50,679 nt of DNA from Albidovulum sp. (GTDB lineage Bacteria; Pseudomonadota; Alphaproteobacteria; Rhodobacterales; Rhodobacteraceae). Below the pieces are notes generated by a model. That model saw only the letters and a list, made by a program, of their open reading frames with translations, did no database searches and had not been told where the DNA came from. Location: the NCBI GenBank assembly GCA_030837785.1, contig JAUQYA010000057.1, positions 1-50,679 of the forward strand, read 5' to 3'. This document shows, one piece after another, positions 7,897 through 15,301 of the stretch. How positions within the stretch are numbered: the stretch's first letter is position 1; each line of letters opens with the position of its first letter. Position numbers and translations under genes: made by a program.

Positions 7897-9291
7897 TCAG
7901 CCGATCTCGTAGGGCAGGATGCCGCGCCGGTCGGGATCGACGCGGAGTTGGCGTTCGAGCGGCGGGACGGAGCGCTGGTGGCACTCGGTCCGGTCGCAGA
8001 TGCGGCAGGAGATTCCGATCGGCGCGAAGGCGCGGGCGTTGGCGAGGTCGAGGTCGTCGGCATAGACGAGATCCCGCGCGTGGCTCACCTCGCAGCCGAG
8101 CCCGATGGCGTAGCGCCGCACCGGGGCATGGAACGACCCGCCCGATTTCGACACGTCGCGGGCCAGGCAGAGATAGCGCACGCCGTCGGGTGTCTCGGCG
8201 AGCTGGCGCAGGAACCTTCCCGGCGTCTCGAAGGCCTGGTGGACGTTCCACAGCGGGCAGGCGCCACCGAAGCGCGCGAACTGGAGCCGGGTGGCGGAAT
8301 GGCGCTTGGTGATGGTGCCGGCCTGGTCGACGCGGACGAAGAAGAAAGGGATGCCCTTCATCCCCGGCCGCTGCAGCGTCGAGAGCCGGTGCGCGACCTG
8401 CTCGATGGAGGCGCCGAAGCGGTCGGCGAGCCGTTCCAGATCGTGCCGGGTCTCCTGTGCCGCCCGCAGGAAGGGGCGATAAGGCAATAGCGCTGCCCCG
8501 GCGAAGTAGTTGGCGAGCCCGATCTTGGCGATCGCCCGCGCCGCGTCGGACTGGAAGCGGGCAAGGTCGAGCGTCGCCTCGATCAGGTCGGCCTGGGTCA
8601 GAAGCGCGATCTGGTGCAGAAGCTGGAATCGCTGGGTCGGGCCGGCGGTGCGGGTCGAGATCGTCAGCACTCCGGCCGCGAGCGCGCGCACGTCCGGGCT
8701 GTCGGAAAACCGCAGGTCGATGCCGCGGGCGGCCAGCACCGCGCGCGCCTGCCGTTCGGGATCGAGCACCTGGCCATCGGGTGCCGCGAACCGTTCGGCG
8801 GCGCGGTCGACCGCGTCGATGTAGTTGTCGCAATAGTGGAAGAAGTCGCGCACCTCCTCCCAGGGCGAGACATGCGCCGCGCCGCCTTCGCGCCCCAGCG
8901 CCTCGTCGAGCGAGGCGAGGCGTTCGTGGTTCTGCCGGTAGGTGCGGTGCAGTTCCAGGAAGGCACGGGCGAGCATCGGCGCGTTGGAGGCGGCGAGCCG
9001 CAGGTCGGCCAGAGGCGGCATGGTGTCGGCGAAGACCGGATCGGCCAGCGCCTCGCGCATGTCCGAGACGAGCCGTTCGGCATCCCCGGCGGAAAGCTCG
9101 GTCACGTCGAGCCCGAACTCGCCGGCGAGGGCCAGGACCACCGCGGCGGAGACCGGGCGGTGGTTGTTCTCCATCTGGTTGAGATAGGGCAGCGAGACGC
9201 CGAGCTTGCTGGCGAAGGCCTTCTGCGTCAGCCCGAGCCGCGCCCGCGTCTCGCGCAGTTTCGCGCCGGCGTAGAGTTTCTGGGTGGCCAT
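7897..9291 (-). CDS. pccR: Short-chain fatty-acyl-CoA regulator PccR
   Basis: This 464-residue transcription factor combines an N-terminal XRE helix-turn-helix (about residues 19-48: LTQKAFASKLGVSLPYLNQ) with a long acyl-CoA-sensing region and a C-terminal cysteine motif (CRICDRTECHQRS). This is the ScfR/RamB architecture; PccR of Rhodobacter sphaeroides controls propionyl-CoA carboxylase and methylmalonyl-CoA mutase genes, all of which lie to the right here. The ATG at 9291 starts MATQKLYAGAKLRE; an upstream in-frame start would add 17 residues. A dyad with TTTGCAAA lies just upstream, consistent with autoregulation. The Mu-like element now separates this gene from the rest of the pcc locus. 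Confidence 0.92.
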   Translation of the reverse strand: MATQKLYAGAKLRETRARLGLTQKAFASKLGVSLPYLNQMENNHRPVSAAVVLALAGEFGLDVTELSAGDAERLVSDMREALADPVFADTMPPLADLRLAASNAPMLARAFLELHRTYRQNHERLASLDEALGREGGAAHVSPWEEVRDFFHYCDNYIDAVDRAAERFAAPDGQVLDPERQARAVLAARGIDLRFSDSPDVRALAAGVLTISTRTAGPTQRFQLLHQIALLTQADLIEATLDLARFQSDAARAIAKIGLANYFAGAALLPYRPFLRAAQETRHDLERLADRFGASIEQVAHRLSTLQRPGMKGIPFFFVRVDQAGTITKRHSATRLQFARFGGACPLWNVHQAFETPGRFLRQLAETPDGVRYLCLARDVSKSGGSFHAPVRRYAIGLGCEVSHARDLVYADDLDLANARAFAPIGISCRICDRTECHQRSVPPLERQLRVDPDRRGILPYEIG

Positions 9292-9310
9292 GCGCCGCCG
9301 CTCCGCCCGA

Positions 9311-9355
9311 GGGGTTTGCGAAGCCGATGCTAGCCTTTGCAAACCCCGTCGCCAA
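9311..9355 (-). promoter_or_regulatory. Candidate pccR promoter with PccR operator
   Basis: A perfect 9-bp inverted repeat (GGGGTTTGC at 9311-9319, GCAAACCCC at 9339-9347) contains TTTGCGAA and TTTGCAAA. PccR is reported to bind TTTGCAAA-type repeats. On the minus strand a TTGGCG (9350-9355) and TAGCAT (9327-9332) with 17-bp spacing make a plausible promoter overlapping this operator. All of it lies between pccR and the element, so it survived the insertion. Confidence 0.55.
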
Positions 9356-9361
9356 GCCCCG

Positions 9362-9392
9362 TCAGAGGCCGAGCCGGCGGGCGCGGCGCAGG
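9362..9392 (-). pseudogene. Detached 3' end of the MFS transporter gene
   Basis: Read on the minus strand and joined to the right flank after removing the element and one CAGG repeat, this stretch continues the MFS frame as RRARRLGL followed by TGA (9362-9364). It is therefore the original last eight codons and stop of the gene whose body is now at 18131-19339. The bases 9389-9392 (CAGG) are the duplicated target. Confidence 0.75.
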
Positions 9393-9642
9393 TGTAGGCG
9401 TGGGAATTAAATTAAGATGAGCGGGGGCAATTCCGTTAGCATATGAAAGCCCAACTCATTGAATTATAAGAATAACAGCGTTCCACCAGTGGCGTTGTGC
9501 TCGAAGCGACGTAGCCGATCCTAACAGAGTTCCCCCACCCATTGAAAACAAAGGGGAAATTTTGGTTCAGCAGTAGTCGCCTTGGCTGTCAGGTGGGCGG
9601 TTTCAAGAACCCAGCCGGACATCAGCCGGACATTTGATGCAG
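9393..9642. repeat. Left end of the element: transposase-site array and noncoding region
   Basis: No gene is seen here. L1 (GGGAATTAAATTAAGATGA, 9402-9420) and L2 (from GGGGGCAATTCC at 9423) are in tandem about 22 bp apart. L3 (9517-9536) is a close match in the opposite orientation, GGGGGAACTCTGTTAGGATC on the minus strand. A perfect 11-bp tandem repeat CAGCCGGACAT is at 9612-9622 and 9623-9633, next to the repressor stop. The layout resembles the multi-site ends bound by MuA. Confidence 0.7.
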
Positions 9643-10167
9643 TCAGAGAGGGTCGGCATCCGGGTCAATGCCGAGGCTTCGCATCATCGCCTGGACGTAT
9701 GGTTCGCGGCTCGAATAGCCTTCTGTCGAAGCATCGGAAATCTGCTTGAGTTCTCGCTGATACTCTTGCTGGACCAGCAGTGCGCGGTAAACCGCCCTCG
9801 TCCACGCCTGGTCGTACTTCTCGGCGCTGCTCATCGCTGGTGAATTCCATACGCGGTATAGAACGACGGCCAGAACGTCGAGCTGGATGCCGCCACCCGT
9901 CGGCCCGTGACTATGCTTGTCGAGCCATCGGCCCGTCAGCATCCAGTCGATGCTGACGCCACGTTCCACCGCGACCTTTACCACTTCCGGATAAGGTACT
10001 CTTCCCCGGCTCCGCCACGTCGAAACCGTTGATTTGTTGACCTTAAGTGCCGCGGCCAGATCGACGTCAGATCGAACCCGTATGGCCGCCTTCAGTCGAT
10101 CTATGACCGCGTCGGCACCATAGTCCAGCGGATCGACGCCTTCAGGCAGCATTTGATGTGTTGACAT
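9643..10167 (-). CDS. CI-like phage repressor
   Basis: This 174-residue protein has a phage CI-type DNA-binding domain near the N-terminus: helix-turn-helix about residues 36-51 (DLAAALKVNKSTVSTW), followed by RVPYPEVVKVAVERGVSIDWMLTG, the usual ending of that domain. The C-terminal part does not look like a LexA-type peptidase. It is divergent from the Ner-like gene, as in the early control region of Mu-like phages, and should keep transposition and late genes off. I chose the ATG at 10167; an in-frame ATG at 10242 would extend across the operator region. Repeats of GCGAAC/GTTCGC lie between the two divergent genes. Confidence 0.82.
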   Translation of the reverse strand: MSTHQMLPEGVDPLDYGADAVIDRLKAAIRVRSDVDLAAALKVNKSTVSTWRSRGRVPYPEVVKVAVERGVSIDWMLTGRWLDKHSHGPTGGGIQLDVLAVVLYRVWNSPAMSSAEKYDQAWTRAVYRALLVQQEYQRELKQISDASTEGYSSREPYVQAMMRSLGIDPDADPL

Positions 10168-10228
10168 ATCGCGTCTAAACCCTACATTATGCGAACTAGT
10201 GCGAAAACATGCAAACTTGGTTCGCGTT
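10168..10228. promoter_or_regulatory. Early operator region between repressor and Ner-like gene
   Basis: This 61-bp divergent spacer holds TATGCGAAC, AGTGCGAAAA and an inverted GTTCGCG. The GCGAAC and GTTCGC arms form an inverted repeat about 30 bp apart (10191-10225). This position is where a Mu-like element places operators for its CI and Ner/Cro proteins. Which protein binds which arm is not visible. Confidence 0.5.
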
Positions 10229-10447
10229 ATGAAGGATACCAATCTTCAATCCCTAGAACAAGTCAGACGGCAATTCGCCGCTGAGGGCGTGTCGGTAAAC
10301 CAGTGGGCGAAAGCGCGAGGATATCGCCCGCGCACGGTCTACGCGGTGTTGTCTGGTCAGCTGATGTGCAGTCGGGGCGCCAGCCACCAAATTGCGGTGG
10401 CACTTGGTCTCAAATCGCCCCCGAAACATGCGTTCCTGGCAGAGTGA
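10229..10447 (+). CDS. Ner/Cro-like DNA-binding protein
   Basis: This 72-residue protein has a helix-turn-helix-like core: QVRRQFAAEGVSVNQWAKARGYRPRTVYAVLSG, then SHQIAVALGLK. This pattern is common in the small early regulators of Mu- and BcepMu-like phages. It would act against the CI-like repressor to time early transcription. The ATG at 10229 has no obvious ribosome site and may be leaderless; a GTG at 10199 would add ten residues but overlaps the presumed operator. The stop overlaps the GTG start of the transposase gene (GTGA at 10444-10447), which points to coupled translation. Confidence 0.7.
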   Translation: MKDTNLQSLEQVRRQFAAEGVSVNQWAKARGYRPRTVYAVLSGQLMCSRGASHQIAVALGLKSPPKHAFLAE

Positions 10448-12444
10448 AATCGGCCGTGTGGCTCAACGCGCAAAACCTCGCGGACATTACGGGGATGACC
10501 GATCGGCAGGCACGAAGGATATTTTCGTCTGCGCAGATCGACGGTCACGCTCTCACTATTCGGTCGATATCTTGCCCTGGCGGTGTCCAGAAAGAGGTGT
10601 GGAGCGAAACCCTTCCCGCCGAGCTTCAACAGCGGCTGCGCGAGCCGGATATGGCAGCCATCGAGCCCATGTTCCTTCGGATCGACGAAGCAGGCGCCTC
10701 CGAACATAGCTGGAAGCTGGACGTCATCCGGCCGATCATCGCCCACCCCAAGGGTTCGTCCGAGCGCCGCGCGCGCTTGCGGCAGCTTGTCGGAACACGG
10801 CCCGCAGACTGGACCGGCAAGCCCCGGGCGCTCACGGAAGCCACACTCGACCTATGGGTGCGCACCTTCGAGAATAGCGGTTGCCTTCACCTGTGCCTCG
10901 CCAAGAAGGCGCGAAAAGACAAGGGGAAACCCCGCGTTTTCATTCGCAGGGAATGGGACCACGACGTTTCGCTTGATGCCGCGACCTGTGACGCGGTCCG
11001 GCATGAGTTGAAGCAGTACATGCGTGGTCTGATCAAGGGTGGCGCACAGCGCAAAATCGCCATGATCCTGGCAGGCGAGAAGCTCCGGGATCTCACCAAG
11101 GCCTATGGCGGCGATCCCTCGGCGATCTCATCCGATGCCTTTGTGATCCCGCTCGATTTCTACCGCAACGAAATGCACTTCAAGGCGGTCTATCGCCACA
11201 AGCATGACCGCAAGACCAGCGAGGACAACAAGCCCCGCATCCGGCGCACGACCGAAAGACTGGAGCCGATGGAGGTCGTGGTGACGGACGTTCACCACAT
11301 CAACGTCTTGGTCCGGCGCGAGAACGGCACCGCAGCCACGCCGAAGCTGATCGCCTTCCACGACATCGCGACCAATCGGGTTTTCTGCGAAATTATCATG
11401 TTCGAGGAAAAGGGCGGCGTCAGAAATGCCGATGTCATCACCGCCTTCCTTCGCATGTGCCAACATCCAGCCTTCGGGGTTCCCAGGACGCTCTATGCAG
11501 ACAACGGCGCGGAATTCGGCTTCGCGGACGCTCTGAGCGACGCCCTGAAACTCAACTGCCGGATCGTCGCCTTCAATGGCCCGGAAGATCGCGGGCGGGT
11601 TATTCGCGCCAAGGCCTACAACGCCTCCGCCAAGCATGTAGAAGGCCTGTTTCGCCAGTTGAACCAGCAATATATCCGCCACGTGCCCGGCTACATCGGC
11701 GATGACCGGATGAACCCGAAACGGCCGGCCCTTGGCAAGCTGCCCGCGCCGTTCTCGGAAGGGTTCGACGCGTTTTGCGAGAGACTTTACGACCTTCTGA
11801 CGGCCTATGAGCACATGCCCCAGAAGGGCGCGCTGAAGGACATGTCGCCGGCCGCGACCTTCAGGAGACATGTCGAAGCGGGCTGGACTGCCACCCTGAT
11901 GGATACTGACGATCTGCTTACGGTCTTCACCAAGCAGGAAGCCCGGACCGTCCAGAAACATGGCATTCACGTCGGCACGCAGTTCTGGACCTGCGACGGC
12001 CTAATGGCCCACTTCGGCGAACGGGTCATGGTCCACATTCCCAAATATCACGGGTTCAGCCGCCTGCTCGTCACCGATGGGAAAGGCAATCACATCGGGC
12101 TCGCCGAGGCGGACAAGCCCTTTGAAGTTCTGGATCAACGCGGGGCCAAGGAAAGCGCGCGGCGGAGCAGCATCCGCAATCGGGCTCTGGCGGACCTGGA
12201 CAGGTCGGCGCCCGACATTGACGTGGGGGCCGAATTGGCCGGCTTCGGCCGGAGCCAGAAGCCTGTGAAACCGAACAATCCTGACGCCCTCATTTCCGTG
12301 AACCGCCGAGGTGGCATGGGCCTCGCCCTGCCGCCCACCAAGCAGGAGAAGGGACCAACCCGTCAGGAAATCCACGATGAGGCGCGCAAGGTCGATGAGG
12401 CCCGCTCCGCGCTGGCCTCCGCGTACGCCAGAAAGGTGTCATGA
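10444..12444 (+). CDS. MuA-like DDE transposase
   Basis: This 666-residue transposase would cut and join the element ends. The N-terminus (WLNAQNLADITGMTDRQARRIF) is a DNA-binding domain of the type that contacts Mu ends. The catalytic core has D282 (VVVTDVHHI), D353 (YADNGAEF) and E400 (KHVEGLFRQLN); spacing is close to MuA's D269, D336 and E392. A Mu-transposase C-terminal domain follows (about residues 480-590), and the basic tail (SRKPVKPNNP region on) probably meets the ATPase. The start is the GTG at 10444 overlapping the previous stop; the stop overlaps the ATPase start in ATGA. No frameshift or missing catalytic residue is seen, so it may still be active. Confidence 0.93.
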   Translation: MKSAVWLNAQNLADITGMTDRQARRIFSSAQIDGHALTIRSISCPGGVQKEVWSETLPAELQQRLREPDMAAIEPMFLRIDEAGASEHSWKLDVIRPIIAHPKGSSERRARLRQLVGTRPADWTGKPRALTEATLDLWVRTFENSGCLHLCLAKKARKDKGKPRVFIRREWDHDVSLDAATCDAVRHELKQYMRGLIKGGAQRKIAMILAGEKLRDLTKAYGGDPSAISSDAFVIPLDFYRNEMHFKAVYRHKHDRKTSEDNKPRIRRTTERLEPMEVVVTDVHHINVLVRRENGTAATPKLIAFHDIATNRVFCEIIMFEEKGGVRNADVITAFLRMCQHPAFGVPRTLYADNGAEFGFADALSDALKLNCRIVAFNGPEDRGRVIRAKAYNASAKHVEGLFRQLNQQYIRHVPGYIGDDRMNPKRPALGKLPAPFSEGFDAFCERLYDLLTAYEHMPQKGALKDMSPAATFRRHVEAGWTATLMDTDDLLTVFTKQEARTVQKHGIHVGTQFWTCDGLMAHFGERVMVHIPKYHGFSRLLVTDGKGNHIGLAEADKPFEVLDQRGAKESARRSSIRNRALADLDRSAPDIDVGAELAGFGRSQKPVKPNNPDALISVNRRGGMGLALPPTKQEKGPTRQEIHDEARKVDEARSALASAYARKVS

Positions 12445-13196
12445 TGACCGGGTGCGATGACGTTTTCGTTGAAATCAAAGCGGTTTCCCGCGCCCGCGAT
12501 GCGATCCACTTCGCGATGCTCATGCCCTATCCGTCGCGGATCATAAGCCCACCGGGGCTCGGCAAGAGCACGGCACTGCGGCATCTCGCGAAGGAATTCG
12601 ATGGTATCTATCTCGAAATCGGCGCGACCGACAAGGATGTGGGGGGCATGTACTTGTCCTTGCTGGCGGCTTTGGGAGCGTTTTATTTCGGCAACAGTAA
12701 GAGAGGTGCCCTTGAAAGCCTCGCGCTGGCGCTCGGGAGCGCCGCCCGCCATGTGGGGGGCAACAAGAAACTGGTGATGGTCGATGAGTTCCAAACGCTG
12801 GAGGACACTGCGAAGCGCGAACTTCTCCGCATTCAGGAAGAGTTCGGTATCGCCCTCGTACTCAGCGGCAACCCGGAACGGCTCGCAGATGGCCGCCGGG
12901 GACCGTCGAGAGCGATCCGACAGGTAGAGGATCGCATTGGCCTCAATGTCGAGCTTCCCGTGCTCGACGATCAGGATTGCGACCTGATCGCCAGCGCCTA
13001 TGGTGTTTCGGGCGACGATGCCATGTCGGCCGCGCGAGCCTTGGGCGGAAAGACCAATGCGCGTGAGCTATGCCGCGCCTTGCAGTACGCCCGTTTGACG
13101 ATCCCCGAGGGCGCTTCCGTCCGGCTGGCCCACATCAAAAACGCAGTGATGTCCCTGAAGGGCAAGACCAGCGCGGTCGGACTGCTCAAATCCTGA
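12441..13196 (+). CDS. MuB-like AAA+ transposition ATPase
   Basis: This 251-residue ATPase has Walker A SPPGLGKST at residues 36-44, Walker B LVMVDEF with D115 and E116, and a sensor-1 LSGN at 141-144. The C-terminal part is small and helical, as in MuB. MuB-type proteins coat target DNA, recruit the transposase and give target immunity. The start overlaps the transposase stop (ATGA at 12441-12444), and AAAGG stands just upstream. It lacks any partner resembling Tn7 TnsD/TniQ, so target choice is probably loose, as in Mu. Confidence 0.92.
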   Translation: MMTGCDDVFVEIKAVSRARDAIHFAMLMPYPSRIISPPGLGKSTALRHLAKEFDGIYLEIGATDKDVGGMYLSLLAALGAFYFGNSKRGALESLALALGSAARHVGGNKKLVMVDEFQTLEDTAKRELLRIQEEFGIALVLSGNPERLADGRRGPSRAIRQVEDRIGLNVELPVLDDQDCDLIASAYGVSGDDAMSAARALGGKTNARELCRALQYARLTIPEGASVRLAHIKNAVMSLKGKTSAVGLLKS

Positions 13197-13228
13197 CCCC
13201 AGTGCAGACCCAGAAAGGAGTTCGCATC

Positions 13229-13663
13229 ATGGTACAAGCTCTGACCGCCAAGCACTTCGGCATCATCCAGGTCGCCAAGAAACAGGTCGGCATGTCGGAA
13301 GGCGACTATCGGGCACTCCTGGTTCGCCACACAGGTCAGGACACAGCGAAGGCGTTGAATTCTGACACCTTCAAGAAGGTCATGGCGCATTTTGAGGCGA
13401 TGGGCTTTCGGTCTACCGCCCGTCAGAAGGACGCCGCGCGCAAACCGGGCAAGGCCTCCCAGGCGCAGATGCGCAAGATCGACCAGCTCTGGGCGGACTT
13501 TACCGATGGCACGGGCATGGAGGCCGGCCTGAGGCACTGGATGGAAAAGCGCGGCTATGGCAACAGCGTGGGGTGGCTGGAAGGCGACACCGCGCGGAAG
13601 ATGATCGCAGCGCTGATCAACATGGTTCGGCGCAAGAACGAAAAGGCCGCGCGCCTCGGGTGA
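13229..13663 (+). CDS. Gp16-like (DUF1018) Mu phage protein
   Basis: This 144-residue protein matches the Gp16 family of Mu-like phages. The N-terminal part reads HFGIIQVAKKQVGMSEGDYRALLVRHTG; the C-terminal part reads QMRKIDQLWADF and WLEGDTARKMIAALINMVRRK. The function of Gp16 is unknown; in Mu it belongs to the semi-essential early region. A strong AAAGGAG ribosome site is 8 bases before the ATG at 13229. The gap to the ATPase gene is 32 bp, so it is the last gene of the early plus-strand operon. Confidence 0.85.
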   Translation: MVQALTAKHFGIIQVAKKQVGMSEGDYRALLVRHTGQDTAKALNSDTFKKVMAHFEAMGFRSTARQKDAARKPGKASQAQMRKIDQLWADFTDGTGMEAGLRHWMEKRGYGNSVGWLEGDTARKMIAALINMVRRKNEKAARLG

Positions 13664-13705
13664 TCGGGGCGCGCGGCCGGAGTGCCTTGGGGTGCTGTCA
13701 CCGCC

Positions 13706-14227
13706 TCAGCTTGCGACTGATGTGGCGCCGTCCCGGCGCGGCAAGCAGGTCAACATCGCTTCAAGGATGCGTTTCAGGTCCAGAAGATCGACCCCGGTCG
13801 CCGTGCTAACCTGGCCCCACACGTCCCCATGTGACAGCGTGTTCCAGATGTGGCTTGCCAGAAGCTGCGCGGGCATCCCCTCGATCAGATTGCCATCCCG
13901 CGGCCGATGGGTGGCGTCAAAGCAATCCTCGCCCGTCATCGCAAACACAACGCGTGCCGCATCATGCGGAGCGACCCGCGCCAGCGCGGCAATGCGCTCG
14001 ATATCATACTTGGCGCGAACGGTCGCTTCGGTCCGGGGCGCCCGCATCGCCGCCACCTGATCACCGATGTCATCAAGCTGGCGGCCCATGAGTTCGGCAA
14101 GGCCGCTGCGTGGATCGGCGAGACCGCCGCCATCGGCATTCATGGCGAGGTCGAGGAGCTGGTTGAGGTAGTGCAGCGCATCAAGGCTGCGGCAGACGGC
14201 ATCGAGCCTGTCGGTGAAGGTTGTCAT
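13706..14227 (-). CDS. Unknown element protein on the opposite strand (possible moron)
   Basis: I do not recognise this 173-residue protein. It is mainly helical and acidic, with no membrane segment or clear motif; the N-terminus is TDRLDAVCRSLDALHYLNQLLDLA. The frame is well supported: AAGGAG precedes the ATG by seven bases, and the competing plus-strand frame has no ribosome site. It is transcribed against the rest of the element and has its own leader with long inverted repeats (14237-14305). Such independently transcribed genes in prophages often serve the lysogen rather than the virion, but no role can be named from the sequence. Confidence 0.7.
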   Translation of the reverse strand: MTTFTDRLDAVCRSLDALHYLNQLLDLAMNADGGGLADPRSGLAELMGRQLDDIGDQVAAMRAPRTEATVRAKYDIERIAALARVAPHDAARVVFAMTGEDCFDATHRPRDGNLIEGMPAQLLASHIWNTLSHGDVWGQVSTATGVDLLDLKRILEAMLTCLPRRDGATSVAS

Positions 14228-14236
14228 CGGTCTACT

Positions 14237-14305
14237 CCTTAGGCGCTTTTCTAGGGCGCTTTCCCGCGAACAGCGCGGAAGCCGGGAGCTAGAAACCGCC
14301 TAAGG
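14237..14305. repeat. Inverted pair of an 18-bp repeat with a hairpin between
   Basis: CCTTAGGCGCTTTTCTAG (14237-14254) and the inverted CTAGAAACCGCCTAAGG (14289-14305) pair almost completely. A second stem (GCTTTCCCGCG with GCGCGGAAGC) lies inside. The Shine-Dalgarno of the minus-strand gene (14235-14240) touches the outer arm, so folding could affect its translation. A third, direct copy lies at 14449-14466. Confidence 0.65.
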
Positions 14306-14313
14306 ACGGCGAC

Positions 14314-14454
14314 ATGGCCTTTGGGCTTTCGCCTTGGACATGCGCCATGCCCTCCCGGCCGCTCGGATATGCGACCGCGTCCGGCGAACCGGGCATCTTG
14401 CGCCGTTCATGCTGGCTTGTTCGCACCAGGCATCGGTGGCGCGACCCACCTTAG
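14314..14454 (+). CDS. Possible 46-residue small protein
   Basis: This short open frame starts MAFGLSPWTC and ends HRWRDPP. AAGGA stands seven bases before the ATG, inside the repeat copy at 14289-14305, and the stop falls in the third repeat copy at 14449-14466. The product is rich in arginine, tryptophan and proline and resembles nothing I can name. Position between two repeat copies may be coincidence. The frame is weakly supported. Confidence 0.25.
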   Translation: MAFGLSPWTCAMPSRPLGYATASGEPGILRRSCWLVRTRHRWRDPP

Positions 14455-14466
14455 GGAGGTTTCTAG
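14449..14466 (+). repeat. Third copy of the CCTTAGG...TTTCTAG repeat
   Basis: CCTTAGGGAGGTTTCTAG matches the copy at 14237-14254 at 14 of 18 positions and the inverted copy at 14289-14305 even better. Three copies in 230 bp within a non-coding leader suggest a protein-binding or RNA-folding role. Confidence 0.6.
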
Positions 14467-14730
14467 GCTCCGCCGCAATTCCTGACAGGGAAAGGTCCGG
14501 GCTGCAAGAGGTTTAACGGGCGGCCGGTCCGCCGTGGACCCGGCCGCCCTGGCATCTTCGGCCGCAGCCCGCGGCCCCCTGTGCTGCGGCGATCTGCCTG
14601 CGCGTCAACCTCGCGCAGCTCATGCCTACCGGACGCGGGGTCCGCTCGCTGGCAGGACACCTGTCCGGTCTCCTGAGTTAGCTATCAGGACTAAAGTCCT
14701 GATAGCGCGGCCCGGTGCGCTGGAGAGATC
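14467..14730 (+). promoter_or_regulatory. Leader region of the Mor-like gene with hairpins and an operator-like palindrome
   Basis: No convincing gene is seen in this stretch. A strong hairpin at 14518-14549 (GGGCGGCCGG with CCGGCCGCCC) could stop or slow transcription. Another stem is at 14598-14618 (CTGCGCG with CGCGCAG). At 14681-14706 a perfect 12-bp inverted repeat, GCTATCAGGACT and AGTCCTGATAGC with a 2-bp centre, sits just upstream of the Mor-like gene and is probably an operator or activator site. Confidence 0.6.
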
Positions 14731-15177
14731 ATGCAAGCCCATCATCGTCATGACTATTTCGAGCCCGACAGCTTTGGCCGGGCGGTGCAGGATCACCTCG
14801 GCGACGACCTCATGCTGCGGCTGCGCCAGGGGCTCGGCGGGCAGGACGTCCTCATTCCGCGCGCGGTCACGGGCCTGCCGGACAATCACTTTCTGGTGCA
14901 GGCGCTGGGCCGGGAGGATGCCGGGCGGCTTTGCGGCCTCTGCGGCGGCGAGCGGGTCTATGTCCCCAAGATCGAAAACCGGGAGGATGCCTACATGGAT
15001 GCCCTGAACGAAGGGCTGTGCAATCTGGACATTGCCCTGCGGATCGGCGTGACGGAGCGCCAGGTCCGCCGCTACTTCGTCGCGCGGAACATCCGCAACC
15101 CGAACCGGCGCGACAACACTCGCCGCGCGCTTCACCCCAACAACGCCACCCCCGCTGCCTCCATCGCGGCGGAATAG
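14731..15177 (+). CDS. Mor/C-like transcription activator
   Basis: This 148-residue protein resembles the Mor family of Mu middle-gene activators. The N-terminal half has GLGGQDVLIPR, the middle has CGGERVYVPKIENREDAY, and a helix-turn-helix lies at about residues 98-119 (NLDIALRIGVTERQVRRYF). Mor and C switch Mu from early to middle and late transcription. Two cysteine pairs (C68, C71 in LCGLCGG) are notable. GGAGAG precedes the ATG. Perfect palindromes with TCAGGA and TCCTGA arms flank the gene at 14681-14706 and 15178-15199, so the protein may control itself and the capsid gene downstream. Confidence 0.72.
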   Translation: MQAHHRHDYFEPDSFGRAVQDHLGDDLMLRLRQGLGGQDVLIPRAVTGLPDNHFLVQALGREDAGRLCGLCGGERVYVPKIENREDAYMDALNEGLCNLDIALRIGVTERQVRRYFVARNIRNPNRRDNTRRALHPNNATPAASIAAE

Positions 15178-15199
15178 CCGTCAGGATCGATCCTGACGG
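15178..15199. promoter_or_regulatory. Perfect 22-bp palindrome before the capsid gene
   Basis: The sequence is an uninterrupted palindrome with arms CCGTCAGGATC and GATCCTGACGG, placed directly after the Mor-like stop codon. Its TCAGGA and TCCTGA elements recur in the palindrome at 14681-14706, but with a different centre length (4 rather than 6 bp). It may be an activator site for the capsid promoter or a simple terminator, though no T-run follows. Confidence 0.55.
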
Positions 15200-15218
15200 G
15201 GGGCTAACACCCCTTCTC

Positions 15219-15258
15219 GCCTTTCCGGGTATCGGGGAAGCCCGAAAACCGGAAAGGC
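15219..15258 (+). promoter_or_regulatory. Leader hairpin of the capsid gene
   Basis: A perfect 10-bp stem, GCCTTTCCGG (15219-15228) with CCGGAAAGGC (15249-15258), encloses a 20-base loop that itself contains a CGGG/CCCG stem. It lies 43 bp before the capsid start. An RNA control element or terminator is possible; no T-run follows. Confidence 0.45.
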
Positions 15259-15301
15259 CCCTCCACGGCCAAAAAACGGCCCCCTACGAAAGACCACCTG
15301 A

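Noticed and set aside
13850..14242. Plus-strand open frame opposite the unknown 173-residue gene
   Set aside because: It has no ribosome site, while the minus-strand frame has AAGGAG at good spacing.
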